This document shows positions 9,266-17,094 of a DNA stretch of 64,000 bases, in pieces. This DNA comes from JBALVT01 sp047612385. Its GTDB lineage: Bacteria > Pseudomonadota > Gammaproteobacteria > Pseudomonadales > Halieaceae. The position numbers and the translations under genes are program-made. Position 1 is the stretch's first letter, and each line of letters opens with the position of its first letter. Under the pieces are notes generated by a model. That model ran no database searches, was not told where the DNA came from, and worked only from the letters and a program-made list of their open reading frames with translations. The stretch covers positions 1-64,000 of the forward strand of contig JBLGAR010000001.1 in NCBI GenBank assembly GCA_047612385.1, written 5' to 3'.

Positions 9266-10333
9266 ATGTTAGTTCTGGGCTTGGAGACTTCATGCGATGA
9301 AACAGGAGTTGCGCTGTACGACACCGAGCGCGGTCTGCTCGCGCACACGCTGTACAGCCAGATCCAAGTTCATGCGGAATACGGCGGGGTTGTCCCGGAA
9401 TTGGCTTCGCGGGACCACGTCCGCAAGACTTTACCGCTTATCGAGGAAACTTTCGCCCAGGCCGGTTGCGACAACAGCGAGCTAGATGGCATAGCTTATA
9501 CAGCGGGCCCGGGTTTAGTCGGTGCGTTGATGGTCGGAGCTACCATTGCTAGAGCGCTTGCCTGGTCCTGGGATATCCCGGTGCTGGGTGTTCATCATAT
9601 GGAGGGCCATTTGCTGGCTCCCATGTTGGAAGAGGAGCATCCTCAATACCCGTTTGTTGCGCTGTTGGTTTCCGGCGGTCATACCCAGTTGGTGCGGGTC
9701 GATGGTATTGGCCAGTATCGTATGCTGGGCGAATCTCTGGATGATGCAGCAGGAGAGGCATTCGACAAGGCCGCAAAAATGCTGGGTCTGCCCTATCCTG
9801 GTGGGCCCCACATAGCTCGCATCGCGCTGCAAGGTAATCCCGAGCGATTTACCTTTCCCCGGCCAATGGTCAATCGGCCTGGTTTAGATTTTAGCTTTAG
9901 CGGACTCAAGACCTACACCCTGAACACGGCCTCCGATTGCCGACAAAATGGTGAGCCTAAGGGCGAAATCAGCGAGCAGGACAAATGTGACATCGCCAGA
10001 GCTTTTGAGGATGCTGTGGTCGATACACTGATGATCAAGTGTCGCAGAGCGCTGCGAGAAGAGAACTTGAAAACCCTGGTGATCGCCGGTGGTGTGAGTG
10101 CCAATACAAATTTGCGTGCACAGCTAGAAAAGTCACTGGCAAAAGAGGGTGCGCGGGTGTTTTATCCAGCCCCTATTTTTTGTACGGATAATGGCGCAAT
10201 GATCGCATATGCCGGTGCCCAGCGGCTGCAAGCCGGCCAAATGGACACTGCAGATACCCGGATTCGCCCACGTTGGCCGATGGAAGAATTGCCGCCGTTA
10301 TCTGCTATCTCCACTGCTTCTGGAGCCGGTTGA
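9266..10333 (+). CDS. tsaD: tRNA N6-threonylcarbamoyladenosine transferase TsaD
   Basis: Transfers threonylcarbamoyl to A37 of ANN-decoding tRNAs together with TsaB and TsaE. The 355-residue protein starts with the family signature LVLGLETSCDETGVAL. The metal-binding HxxxH is HHMEGH, with His at 111 and 115 as in E. coli, and the ASKA-fold glycine motifs (LLVSGGHTQL, VIAGGVSANTNLR) are present. The ATG at 9266 is preceded by AAGGTGGG. An in-frame TTG at 9251 lacks that spacing. It is followed with no gap by folB. Confidence 0.97.
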   Translation: MLVLGLETSCDETGVALYDTERGLLAHTLYSQIQVHAEYGGVVPELASRDHVRKTLPLIEETFAQAGCDNSELDGIAYTAGPGLVGALMVGATIARALAWSWDIPVLGVHHMEGHLLAPMLEEEHPQYPFVALLVSGGHTQLVRVDGIGQYRMLGESLDDAAGEAFDKAAKMLGLPYPGGPHIARIALQGNPERFTFPRPMVNRPGLDFSFSGLKTYTLNTASDCRQNGEPKGEISEQDKCDIARAFEDAVVDTLMIKCRRALREENLKTLVIAGGVSANTNLRAQLEKSLAKEGARVFYPAPIFCTDNGAMIAYAGAQRLQAGQMDTADTRIRPRWPMEELPPLSAISTASGAG

Positions 10334-10690
10334 GTGGACATCGTTTTTATACGAGGGCTTCGAGCCGACACTATTATTGGTGTTTACGACTGGGAGCGCC
10401 GAGTCCGTCAGGGCGTTGTTTTAGATTTGGAGATGGCGACTGACATTGGCAAAGCTGCCGGTGCAGATGCCTTGGAGCACACTCTGGATTACGCCGCTAT
10501 TTCCGCTCGACTTTTAGCGTTTATTGAGCAGAGTGAATTTGAGCTGATAGAGGCAATGGCAGAGCAAGTCGCCGCGATCGTTCTGAAGGAATTTTCTGTC
10601 CCCTGGCTGAGATTGCGCTTGAGCAAGCCTGGTGCTGTGGCTCAGGCACGTGACGTGGGCGTGTTGATTGAACGTGGCAGTAGACTCTGA
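10334..10690 (+). CDS. folB: Dihydroneopterin aldolase FolB
   Basis: Converts 7,8-dihydroneopterin to 6-hydroxymethyl-dihydropterin in folate synthesis. The 118-residue protein carries the FolB features: IRGLRADTIIGVYDWER at the N-terminus (substrate-pocket Glu), then the LDYAAISARLLAFIE and FELIEAMAEQVA blocks. It starts with GTG directly after the tsaD stop and overlaps folK by one base, so it is translated as part of a tsaD-folB-folK unit. Length is typical. Confidence 0.95.
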   Translation: MDIVFIRGLRADTIIGVYDWERRVRQGVVLDLEMATDIGKAAGADALEHTLDYAAISARLLAFIEQSEFELIEAMAEQVAAIVLKEFSVPWLRLRLSKPGAVAQARDVGVLIERGSRL

Positions 10691-11208
10691 TGGCTCATGT
10701 TTTTCTTGGTCTTGGCAGTAATATTGAACGCGAGCGCTATCTGGTGGCTGGCCTGGATGCTATGCGACGTTTGTTCATAGACTTTAGATATTCATCCGTC
10801 TACGACAGTGCTTCAGTAGGCTTTGATGGGCAAGCTTTTCTAAACATGGTGATCGAAGTAGAAACCGACCTGAGCCTGTCTATGCTTGCCAAGGCGTTGC
10901 GAAAAATTGAAGTTGAACACGGCAGGCCCGCAGATGCTACGCGTTTCAGCGCGCGGCAACTGGATATTGACATCCTCACCTATGACGATTGCGTAGGTAC
11001 CATTCATGGCGTGGTGTTGCCTCGGCCGGAAATACTGGAAAATGCTTTTGTCTTGCAGCCGTTGGCGGAACTCGCACCGTTGCTTCTTCACCCGCAGGTG
11101 GAAATCAGCTATTCACAACTGTGGGAAGAGTATGACCAGGGCTCACAACAACTTTGCAAAGTTGATTTTCAATGGGCGGGGCGCCCTATTTCCGTGGGTC
11201 AGAACTAG
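10690..11208 (+). CDS. folK: 2-amino-4-hydroxy-6-hydroxymethyldihydropteridine diphosphokinase FolK
   Basis: Pyrophosphorylates the FolB product, the next step of folate synthesis. The 172-residue protein has the start LGLGSNIERERY, the FLNMVIEVET strand, and the acidic metal site in ARQLDIDILTYDD. The motif normally written GPRTLDLDLL reads FSARQLDIDIL here, an atypical version shared only in outline with the canonical enzyme, although both metal-binding Asp residues are kept. The LPRPEILENAFVLQPLAELA region is standard. Start codon overlaps the folB stop by one base. Confidence 0.9.
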   Translation: MAHVFLGLGSNIERERYLVAGLDAMRRLFIDFRYSSVYDSASVGFDGQAFLNMVIEVETDLSLSMLAKALRKIEVEHGRPADATRFSARQLDIDILTYDDCVGTIHGVVLPRPEILENAFVLQPLAELAPLLLHPQVEISYSQLWEEYDQGSQQLCKVDFQWAGRPISVGQN

Positions 11209-12425
11209 TCATTCCTCAGTTTTTCCAGCACTTGAATACGCTCCGAGTGAATTGCTTCACCAATTTTTTTACCGGTAATCCCCTGCTCAATAAATGCCGC
11301 TGCGGTGACTCCGCTGGCCGCGCTGTGCGCCCGGCGCAAATAATCTGCTTGCGGATATTCACGATCCTCCAGTCCAAGCCTGCCCCTGGCATCGCACTCA
11401 CAGGCCAACAAAAACTCTTCAAATCGCTCCGGACGTCTAAAGGCGTCGGCACTTTGTAGCAGCTTCATGATTGTTTTGCCGCGCAGTTCCAGCGCGCGAT
11501 GGCAATTGGTGTGTTGTTCACAGACCAACAGCGCCAGATCCCGGTATTGATTGGGCACGACGAGTCTTTCGCACACGCTGGAAACCAGTGCAACGCCTCT
11601 GTGCTCGTGCGCGATATGCCTTGGCCACTCGTCTTTTGGGGTCGTGCCTTTACCGAGATCGTGCATCAATACTGCGAATCGCACAGTCGTAGATTTGCCG
11701 CTGGATGCCGCATGTCGCAGAGCCATCAATACATGCAGGCCCGTATCGATTTCCGGATGATGTTCAGGTGGTTGTGGCACGCCAAACAAGGTCTCTAGTT
11801 CTGGCAGCAATGATTGTAAGGCTCCGCAATCGCGTAACACTTGGATAAACATATCGGGATTGCGCTCGCCAAGCGCTCGCTCCATTTCTACCCAAACTCG
11901 TTCGGTAGGCAAATGGTGCAGTTCTCCATCGGCGACTATTTGGGCCATGAGCGCAATAGTCTCAGGTGCAACTGTAAAGCCTAAATGCGCATATCGGGCG
12001 GCAAAGCGAGCGGTGCGCATGACGCGCAAGGGGTCCTCTACAAAGGCGTCTGAGACATGGCGCAATATTTTTGCATTAAGATCCCGCCTGCCGCCATAGG
12101 GGTCTACCAGTTCGCCTGCGGCGCTGCGTGCAATGGCATTCACCGTAAGGTCACGGCGCAGCAAATCCTCTTCCAGGGTGACCGTGGGGTCGCAATCTAC
12201 CGCAAAACCGGTATAGCCGTGGCCCTGCTTGCGTTCAAGGCGAGCCAGAGCGTATTCCTCTTTGGTTTCGGGATGGAGAAAAACCGGGAAGTCTTTTCCT
12301 ACTTGCTGGTAGCCCTTATTCAACAAATCTTCCGGGCGAGCACCGACTACAACCCAGTCACGCTCGATGACCGGGTAGCCCAGTAGCTCATCACGAACGG
12401 CGCCGCCAACCAGATAAATTTCCAT
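11205..12425 (-). CDS. cca: Multifunctional CCA-adding tRNA nucleotidyltransferase
   Basis: Adds or repairs the 3' CCA of tRNAs. The protein is 406 residues with start MEIYLVGGAVRDELLG, the class II nucleotidyltransferase signature. RRDLTVNAIA and RVMRTARFAAR (neck and template residues) follow. A C-terminal HD domain (LMHDLGKG near residue 250) would give the phosphatase/2',3'-cyclic phosphodiesterase activities of the E. coli type enzyme. I chose the ATG at 12425, homologous to known starts. Upstream in-frame starts run into apaH. The 3' end overlaps the end of folK (convergent) by 4 nt. Confidence 0.95.
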   Translation of the reverse strand: MEIYLVGGAVRDELLGYPVIERDWVVVGARPEDLLNKGYQQVGKDFPVFLHPETKEEYALARLERKQGHGYTGFAVDCDPTVTLEEDLLRRDLTVNAIARSAAGELVDPYGGRRDLNAKILRHVSDAFVEDPLRVMRTARFAARYAHLGFTVAPETIALMAQIVADGELHHLPTERVWVEMERALGERNPDMFIQVLRDCGALQSLLPELETLFGVPQPPEHHPEIDTGLHVLMALRHAASSGKSTTVRFAVLMHDLGKGTTPKDEWPRHIAHEHRGVALVSSVCERLVVPNQYRDLALLVCEQHTNCHRALELRGKTIMKLLQSADAFRRPERFEEFLLACECDARGRLGLEDREYPQADYLRRAHSAASGVTAAAFIEQGITGKKIGEAIHSERIQVLEKLRND

Positions 12426-12429
12426 CTCC

Positions 12430-13251
12430 CTAGTGCGTCTCATCGCATTCACAGCGCGTCCACTGTTGGGTTTCCAGCTCATAAAAAGACAGGGTGCGCC
12501 CCCAGACGCAGCCTGTGTCCAGTGCGATAGCATTGGGGCTATCGGTATGGCCCTCTATTGAGGCCCAGTGTCCAAACAGGATTTTATTGGGCGCAGCCTT
12601 CCGTTTTGGGTGGCTAAACCAGGCGGAAACTTTTCTGTCACCCAAGTCGGGGTTAGGTTTTGGGCCCTTGCTTTCCAAATCCAGCACACCGTCTTTGGTG
12701 CAGTACCGCATCCTGGTCAGGTAGTTTGTTATGACGCGCAGTCGTTCCATACCCTGGAGTTCTTCAGACCACAGGGCGGGTTCGTTGCCGTACATTTGTT
12801 TGAAGAATGACACGCAATCAGAACTGCGCAGCACGGTCTCTACCTCGCGTGCGTAGTTTGCGGCTTCCTCGATCGACCACTGGGGTGGGATGCCAGCGTG
12901 CACCATTGTATAGCCGTGTTCGCAGTGGAGTAGGGGTTGTCGAATCAACCAGCCCAACAGTTCATCGCGGTCGGGTGCAGTGAGAATTTTATCCAGGGTA
13001 TCTGTGCGGCTCGGAGATCGCACTCCGGCGGCAATAGCCAGTAGATGTAAGTCGTGATTGCCTAACACCATCACCAGGTTATCACGCATTTTATACAAAA
13101 AACGCAGGGTTTTGAGGCATTTTGGGCCACGGTTAACAATGTCGCCAACTGACCAGAGCACATCCTTATCTTTGTCAAATTGCACAGTTTCTAGCAGGCA
13201 TTTCAGGGGCTTCAGGCAGCCTTGAATATCGCCGACGACGTAGGTGCTCAT
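12430..13251 (-). CDS. apaH: Diadenosine tetraphosphatase, symmetrical (ApaH)
   Basis: Hydrolyses Ap4A to two ADP and can remove Np4 caps from RNA. The 273-residue protein has the metallophosphoesterase motifs VGDIQGC, VGDIVNRGP and VLGNHDLHL at the N-terminal half and FGHWAS near the end. Length matches the E. coli enzyme (280). It lies 14 bp after apaG, and cca starts just beyond its stop codon. Confidence 0.97.
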   Translation of the reverse strand: MSTYVVGDIQGCLKPLKCLLETVQFDKDKDVLWSVGDIVNRGPKCLKTLRFLYKMRDNLVMVLGNHDLHLLAIAAGVRSPSRTDTLDKILTAPDRDELLGWLIRQPLLHCEHGYTMVHAGIPPQWSIEEAANYAREVETVLRSSDCVSFFKQMYGNEPALWSEELQGMERLRVITNYLTRMRYCTKDGVLDLESKGPKPNPDLGDRKVSAWFSHPKRKAAPNKILFGHWASIEGHTDSPNAIALDTGCVWGRTLSFYELETQQWTRCECDETH

Positions 13252-13265
13252 GTTCTTAGTCGGTT

Positions 13266-13676
13266 TTAGTGGAGAGCATTAGGAATGTGCAAAGAGAAGG
13301 GCTTAATAGGTATATCAAAGGTTTCTGCTCCCTCGTCCTCATCGAGTTTTATCATGGTGTAACTGCCCTCCATACATCCTACTTTGGTTTCCATGGTAGT
13401 GCCGCTGGTGTAGCGGAAGAATTTTCCTGGGGCAATGACAGGTTGTTCGCCCACCACACCGTCACCGCGCACTTCCTGCACTTGATTGTCTGCGTCGGTG
13501 ATAATCCAGTGACGGCGAAGAAGCTGCACGGGCACTTCTCCATCATTACTGATGGTTATCGTATAGGCGAACGTATAGTGATCATCCTCAGGATTTGAGT
13601 GGCTGGGTAAGTAGGTCGTTAAGACTTTGACACTTACCTGATCGGTTTGAAATGCCTTTTGCTCGGACTTATCCAT
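13266..13676 (-). CDS. apaG: ApaG domain protein
   Basis: A 136-residue ApaG/Co2+-Mg2+-efflux-type beta-sandwich protein. The family blocks are visible: VSVKVLTTYLPSHSNPEDDHY, LLRRHWIITDADNQVQEVRG, the pyrophosphate-loop GVVGEQPVIAPGKFFRYTSG, and MEGSYTM. It overlaps rsmA by 8 nt and precedes apaH, the classical rsmA-apaG-apaH order. The biochemical role in bacteria is not settled; pyrophosphate/nucleotide binding is reported for the family. Confidence 0.95.
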   Translation of the reverse strand: MDKSEQKAFQTDQVSVKVLTTYLPSHSNPEDDHYTFAYTITISNDGEVPVQLLRRHWIITDADNQVQEVRGDGVVGEQPVIAPGKFFRYTSGTTMETKVGCMEGSYTMIKLDEDEGAETFDIPIKPFSLHIPNALH

Positions 13677-14463
13677 GATCGATGTTTGCTATCTCTATAA
13701 ATTGGTGGAGTTCTAGGGTTTCGGCTCTGGCACTAGGGTCGATGCCTATCGCTTCGAGTGCCCCTGCATCTATAAGGCCTTTTAGGTTGTTCCGCAAGGT
13801 TTTCCGACGCTGAGCGAAAGATGCCTGCACGATTTTTCGCAGCAGGGTTTCATCGCAGTCTGGCCACTGAGAATTTTGTCTTGGTACCATTCTGACAATA
13901 GCGGACTGGACTTTAGGGGCTGGTGTAAAGGCAGACGGTGGCACCTCAAACAAGGACTCTATTTCACAATGATATTGAGTCATTATTCCCAATCGCCCCC
14001 AGTTTTTGCTGCCCGGCGATGCAGCCAGACGATTCACCACTTCCAGCTGCAGCATGAAATGCATGTCGAGGATGCGATCGCTGTTTTCCAATAACTTGAA
14101 AATGAGTGGTGTAGAGATGTTGTAGGGCAGGTTTCCCACCACGCGGATTTTATCGTCGCTATTGCCGATTGTGCGGTAGTCAAACTTCAGTGCGTCTGCA
14201 TTGTGTAAGTTGAACTTCGGTGAGTCGTCATAGGCGTCGAGCAGTGCAGGCACGAGATCTCTGTCCAGTTCCACTACATCGAGTTGGCATCCGCTGCGCA
14301 TCAGCCACTGGGTGAGTGCGCCCTGGCCAGGACCAATTTCTACCAGCTGTTCACCTGCGCGCGGGTGAATGCTCTCGATGATGCGGTTGATAACACCAGA
14401 GTCATGTAGGAAGTTTTGGCCAAAGCGTTTGCGGGCGCGATGTTGGAGTTCGGGTTTGCTCAT
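13669..14463 (-). CDS. rsmA: 16S rRNA (A1518/A1519) dimethyltransferase RsmA (KsgA)
   Basis: Dimethylates two adjacent adenines at the 3' end of 16S rRNA during late 30S assembly. The 264-residue protein shows ARKRFGQNFLHD at the N-terminus, the SAM motif VEIGPGQGALT, and the catalytic VVGNLPYNIS. The C-terminal helical domain contains SFAQRRKTLRNNLKG. I used the ATG at 14463, just before the conserved basic segment; the upstream in-frame ATG at 14493 gives an unlikely extension. It diverges from an ABC transporter gene rather than following pdxA directly, which is unusual. Confidence 0.96.
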   Translation of the reverse strand: MSKPELQHRARKRFGQNFLHDSGVINRIIESIHPRAGEQLVEIGPGQGALTQWLMRSGCQLDVVELDRDLVPALLDAYDDSPKFNLHNADALKFDYRTIGNSDDKIRVVGNLPYNISTPLIFKLLENSDRILDMHFMLQLEVVNRLAASPGSKNWGRLGIMTQYHCEIESLFEVPPSAFTPAPKVQSAIVRMVPRQNSQWPDCDETLLRKIVQASFAQRRKTLRNNLKGLIDAGALEAIGIDPSARAETLELHQFIEIANIDHG

Positions 14464-14564
14464 AGGCGCTATTGTACCGTTACTTCGCCGCATTTATACT
14501 TCCATCGCGCTGGTGTTAAATTAAAAGTGCGCGAAACGATTCACTAGCGCGGATACAATCCCCA

Positions 14565-15341
14565 ATGCCACCTTCACAATACTTCAGGCTTATCGATATA
14601 CAGGCGCGTATGGCCTTGCGCGCTGAAGCCTCGCGTTTCTTTTTAGGCTATATCTGGTGGATACTGGAACCGCTGTTGTATGTCGGCGTGTTCTATGTGG
14701 TTTTCAACGTCATTCTAGATTCGCGCAGAGCCGATTTTCTGGCTTTCCTCATGTGCGGGAAACTGGCCTTTATCTGGTTTTCTAAATCGGTGTCCCAAGC
14801 TTCGGGCAGTATTATCGCCAATCAGGGTTTGATCGGAAAAGTGAACGTGCCTAAAACGCTGTTTCCCATGGCGCTGGTGCAACAGGGCGTTTATAAGCAG
14901 GTGGCGGTGTTTTTACTGCTCTTTGCCATGCTAATTGCCTACGGCTACTCGGTCACTGTCGGCTGGCTTTGGCTCATTCCTGTCATCGCGGTCAATTACC
15001 TGATGATTGTTGCCTGCTCCTTTATCGGTGCCTATCTCGTGTGTTTAATGAGAGATTTCAGTCTGGTGATCAGTCTCGGTATGACTTTTTTGTTATTTAC
15101 CTCAGGAATTTTTTGGGATGTTCGGGATTTGGGCGATCCGGCGAAAACCGATTTGGTGCTGGCGCTCAACCCGCTCGCCTTTATGCTGGATGCTTATCGG
15201 CAAATACTCATGTACCAGAGTGTTCCCGACCTGTTCCATCTGTTGCAAATTGGTCTGGTCAGCTGCGTCGTCGTTGTGATGATGGGGAGATTGATCCGCC
15301 GCTCTAGCCAGTTTCTTGCTCTTAAGGTTCTCACCTCGTGA
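14565..15341 (+). CDS. ABC-2 type export permease (KpsM/Wzm-like)
   Basis: A 258-residue integral membrane protein with about six membrane segments. The N-terminal amphipathic stretch (SQYFRLIDIQARMALRAEAS) and LGYIWWILEPLLYVGVFYVVF match ABC-2 permeases that export capsule, O-antigen or teichoic-acid chains. The TSGIFWDVRDL segment and LNPLAFMLDAYRQILMY near the C-terminus are also typical. It is coupled to the next gene by a 4-nt overlap. No glycosyltransferase lies nearby, so the cargo is unknown. It starts about 100 bp from the divergent rsmA and sits inside an otherwise conserved core operon. Confidence 0.85.
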   Translation: MPPSQYFRLIDIQARMALRAEASRFFLGYIWWILEPLLYVGVFYVVFNVILDSRRADFLAFLMCGKLAFIWFSKSVSQASGSIIANQGLIGKVNVPKTLFPMALVQQGVYKQVAVFLLLFAMLIAYGYSVTVGWLWLIPVIAVNYLMIVACSFIGAYLVCLMRDFSLVISLGMTFLLFTSGIFWDVRDLGDPAKTDLVLALNPLAFMLDAYRQILMYQSVPDLFHLLQIGLVSCVVVVMMGRLIRRSSQFLALKVLTS

Positions 15342-16063
15342 GCGGCGACGAGAAATCAGTATTACTGCAACTAGACAATGTTTGTCTGGATTATCATCCG
15401 GGAAAATCCCGGCCCGATCAGTTGGTGCTGGATAGCGTCTCCCTCGCGCTTTATCGAGGCGAAACCCTGGGTGTTATCGGTAAAAATGGCTGCGGTAAAA
15501 CCACGATATTGCGGGTGATGGCTGGCATTCTGGCTCCCACCAGTGGCGTAGTTCAAGCGAGCAGCGGCGTGACATCATCGTTGCTGACTATTGGTCTGGG
15601 CTTCAGGGCCGACCTGTCCGGCAGAGATAACGCGCTGTTGTCAGCGATGTTGCAAGGTTCTTCGCGCGCTGAGGCAGAAGCGCTGCTGGAAGAGATAAAA
15701 GAGTTCTCCGAGTTGGGGCAGTCCTTTGAAGAACCTGTTAAGTCCTATTCGTCGGGTATGCGAGCCAGGCTCGGGTTTACGACCGCCTTGATTACCCATG
15801 TGGATATTTTGCTTGTGGACGAAATCTTAAGTGTGGGTGATGCGCACTTCAGACAGAAGGCTCAAACGGCGATGAAAGATCGTATTGGCGGCGATCAGAC
15901 GGTGGTGTTTGTCTCCCACAATGACTCACAAGTGCAGGATTTGTGTGACAGAGCCATCTGGCTCAACGACGCGAAAATTGCTGCTCAGGGTGATGTGTCT
16001 GACGTGCTGGTGGAATACCGTAATCACATCAATGCCTTGAACCTTGTGAAACAAACACCTTAG
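15338..16063 (+). CDS. ABC exporter ATPase (KpsT/Wzt-like, no C-terminal carbohydrate domain)
   Basis: A 241-residue ATPase with Walker A IGKNGCGKTT, signature SYSSGMRARLGF, Walker B ILLVDEILSVGD and the switch His in VSHND. The SVGD sequence after Walker B is typical of polysaccharide-export ATPases. It ends shortly after the nucleotide-binding domain, so it lacks the C-terminal sugar-binding domain of Wzt and resembles KpsT in size. It starts at a GTG that overlaps the permease stop. The stop codon is only 3 bp from the convergent pdxA stop. Confidence 0.88.
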   Translation: MSGDEKSVLLQLDNVCLDYHPGKSRPDQLVLDSVSLALYRGETLGVIGKNGCGKTTILRVMAGILAPTSGVVQASSGVTSSLLTIGLGFRADLSGRDNALLSAMLQGSSRAEAEALLEEIKEFSELGQSFEEPVKSYSSGMRARLGFTTALITHVDILLVDEILSVGDAHFRQKAQTAMKDRIGGDQTVVFVSHNDSQVQDLCDRAIWLNDAKIAAQGDVSDVLVEYRNHINALNLVKQTP

Positions 16064-16066
16064 TGT

Positions 16067-17089
16067 CTACTGTGCGGTTTTTGCCAGGCTCATTTCAATG
16101 GCAGTTTCTATAGCGCGTTCCAGGCTACTGGCGTTGGCTTTGCCGGAACCGGCCAGGTCCAGCGCGGTTCCGTGATCTACGGATGTGCGGATCAATGGCA
16201 ACCCCAGGGTAATATTGACGGCATTCCCGAAGCCGGCATATTTTAGAACGGGTAGTCCCTGGTCGTGATACATCGCGAAAACGGCATCACACTGATCCAG
16301 AACTTTGGGGTTGAACGCGGTGTCCGCCGGCAGCGGCCCCTGCAAGTCCATACCTGTTTTGCGAAGAGAATCCAGTACAGGAATAATCGTGTCTATTTCT
16401 TCGCGGCCCAGGTGGCCTCCCTCACCCGCGTGGGGGTTTAAGCCTAGAACGGCGATGCGAGGTTGATCCAAACCAAATTTGTTACGCAGCTCGGTATGCA
16501 AAATCTGCAAGGTTTGCTGCAAAAGCTCAGATGTTATCGCCGAAGGCACAGCGCTCAGAGGAAGATGCGTGGTTGCAAGTGCCACCCGCAGGTCTCCGGA
16601 TGTGAGCATCATCACCACTTTTTTTGTGCCGGTCGCATCGGCCAGATATTCCGTATGGCCCGAGAAGGAGATCCCCGCATCGATAATCACCGACTTTTGC
16701 ACCGGGGGTGTGACCATAGCGGTAAACAAGCCGCTGGTGCAGCCTTCAACGGCAAGACGCAAAGTCTCGATAACATAGGGGGCGTTTGTCGGGTCGAGTA
16801 CCCCCGGCGTGCAGGGTGTCGCCAAGGGGGTGGCAAGTACTTTTAGTATCCCTGCGCGATGAGGGCTCGGTGTAGTGCCCGGGACAAACTCTTCCAATTG
16901 AATGTTCAGACCCAGCTGGCTTGCACGCTCTGTGAGCAGTGTTGGGTCGGCTATCGCAACCAATTCTGATTCGTGATTTTGCCCGGCGCAGTGCAGCAAG
17001 ATATCGGGGCCTATTCCCGCGGGCTCGCCGCTGGTGATCGCTATTGTGCTTATCTTGTTGACCGCTTTGTCGGTCGCCTTATCGGGCAT
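16067..17089 (-). CDS. pdxA: 4-hydroxythreonine-4-phosphate dehydrogenase PdxA
   Basis: NAD-dependent oxidation of 4-phosphohydroxy-L-threonine in pyridoxal-phosphate synthesis. The 340-residue protein has ITSGEPAGIGPDI at the N-terminus, metal-binding His in FSGHTEYLAD, GLNPHAGEGGHLG, and MYHDQGLPVLKY near residue 280. A dozen extra N-terminal residues precede the conserved start. It lies 5 bp after surA, matching the lptD-surA-pdxA order. The next gene on this strand should be rsmA but an exporter pair intervenes. Confidence 0.97.
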   Translation of the reverse strand: MPDKATDKAVNKISTIAITSGEPAGIGPDILLHCAGQNHESELVAIADPTLLTERASQLGLNIQLEEFVPGTTPSPHRAGILKVLATPLATPCTPGVLDPTNAPYVIETLRLAVEGCTSGLFTAMVTPPVQKSVIIDAGISFSGHTEYLADATGTKKVVMMLTSGDLRVALATTHLPLSAVPSAITSELLQQTLQILHTELRNKFGLDQPRIAVLGLNPHAGEGGHLGREEIDTIIPVLDSLRKTGMDLQGPLPADTAFNPKVLDQCDAVFAMYHDQGLPVLKYAGFGNAVNITLGLPLIRTSVDHGTALDLAGSGKANASSLERAIETAIEMSLAKTAQ

Positions 17090-17094
17090 ATGGC

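Noticed and set aside
14565..16063. O-antigen or capsule biosynthesis locus
   Set aside because: Only the exporter pair is present. No glycosyltransferase, nucleotide-sugar or ligase genes are nearby.
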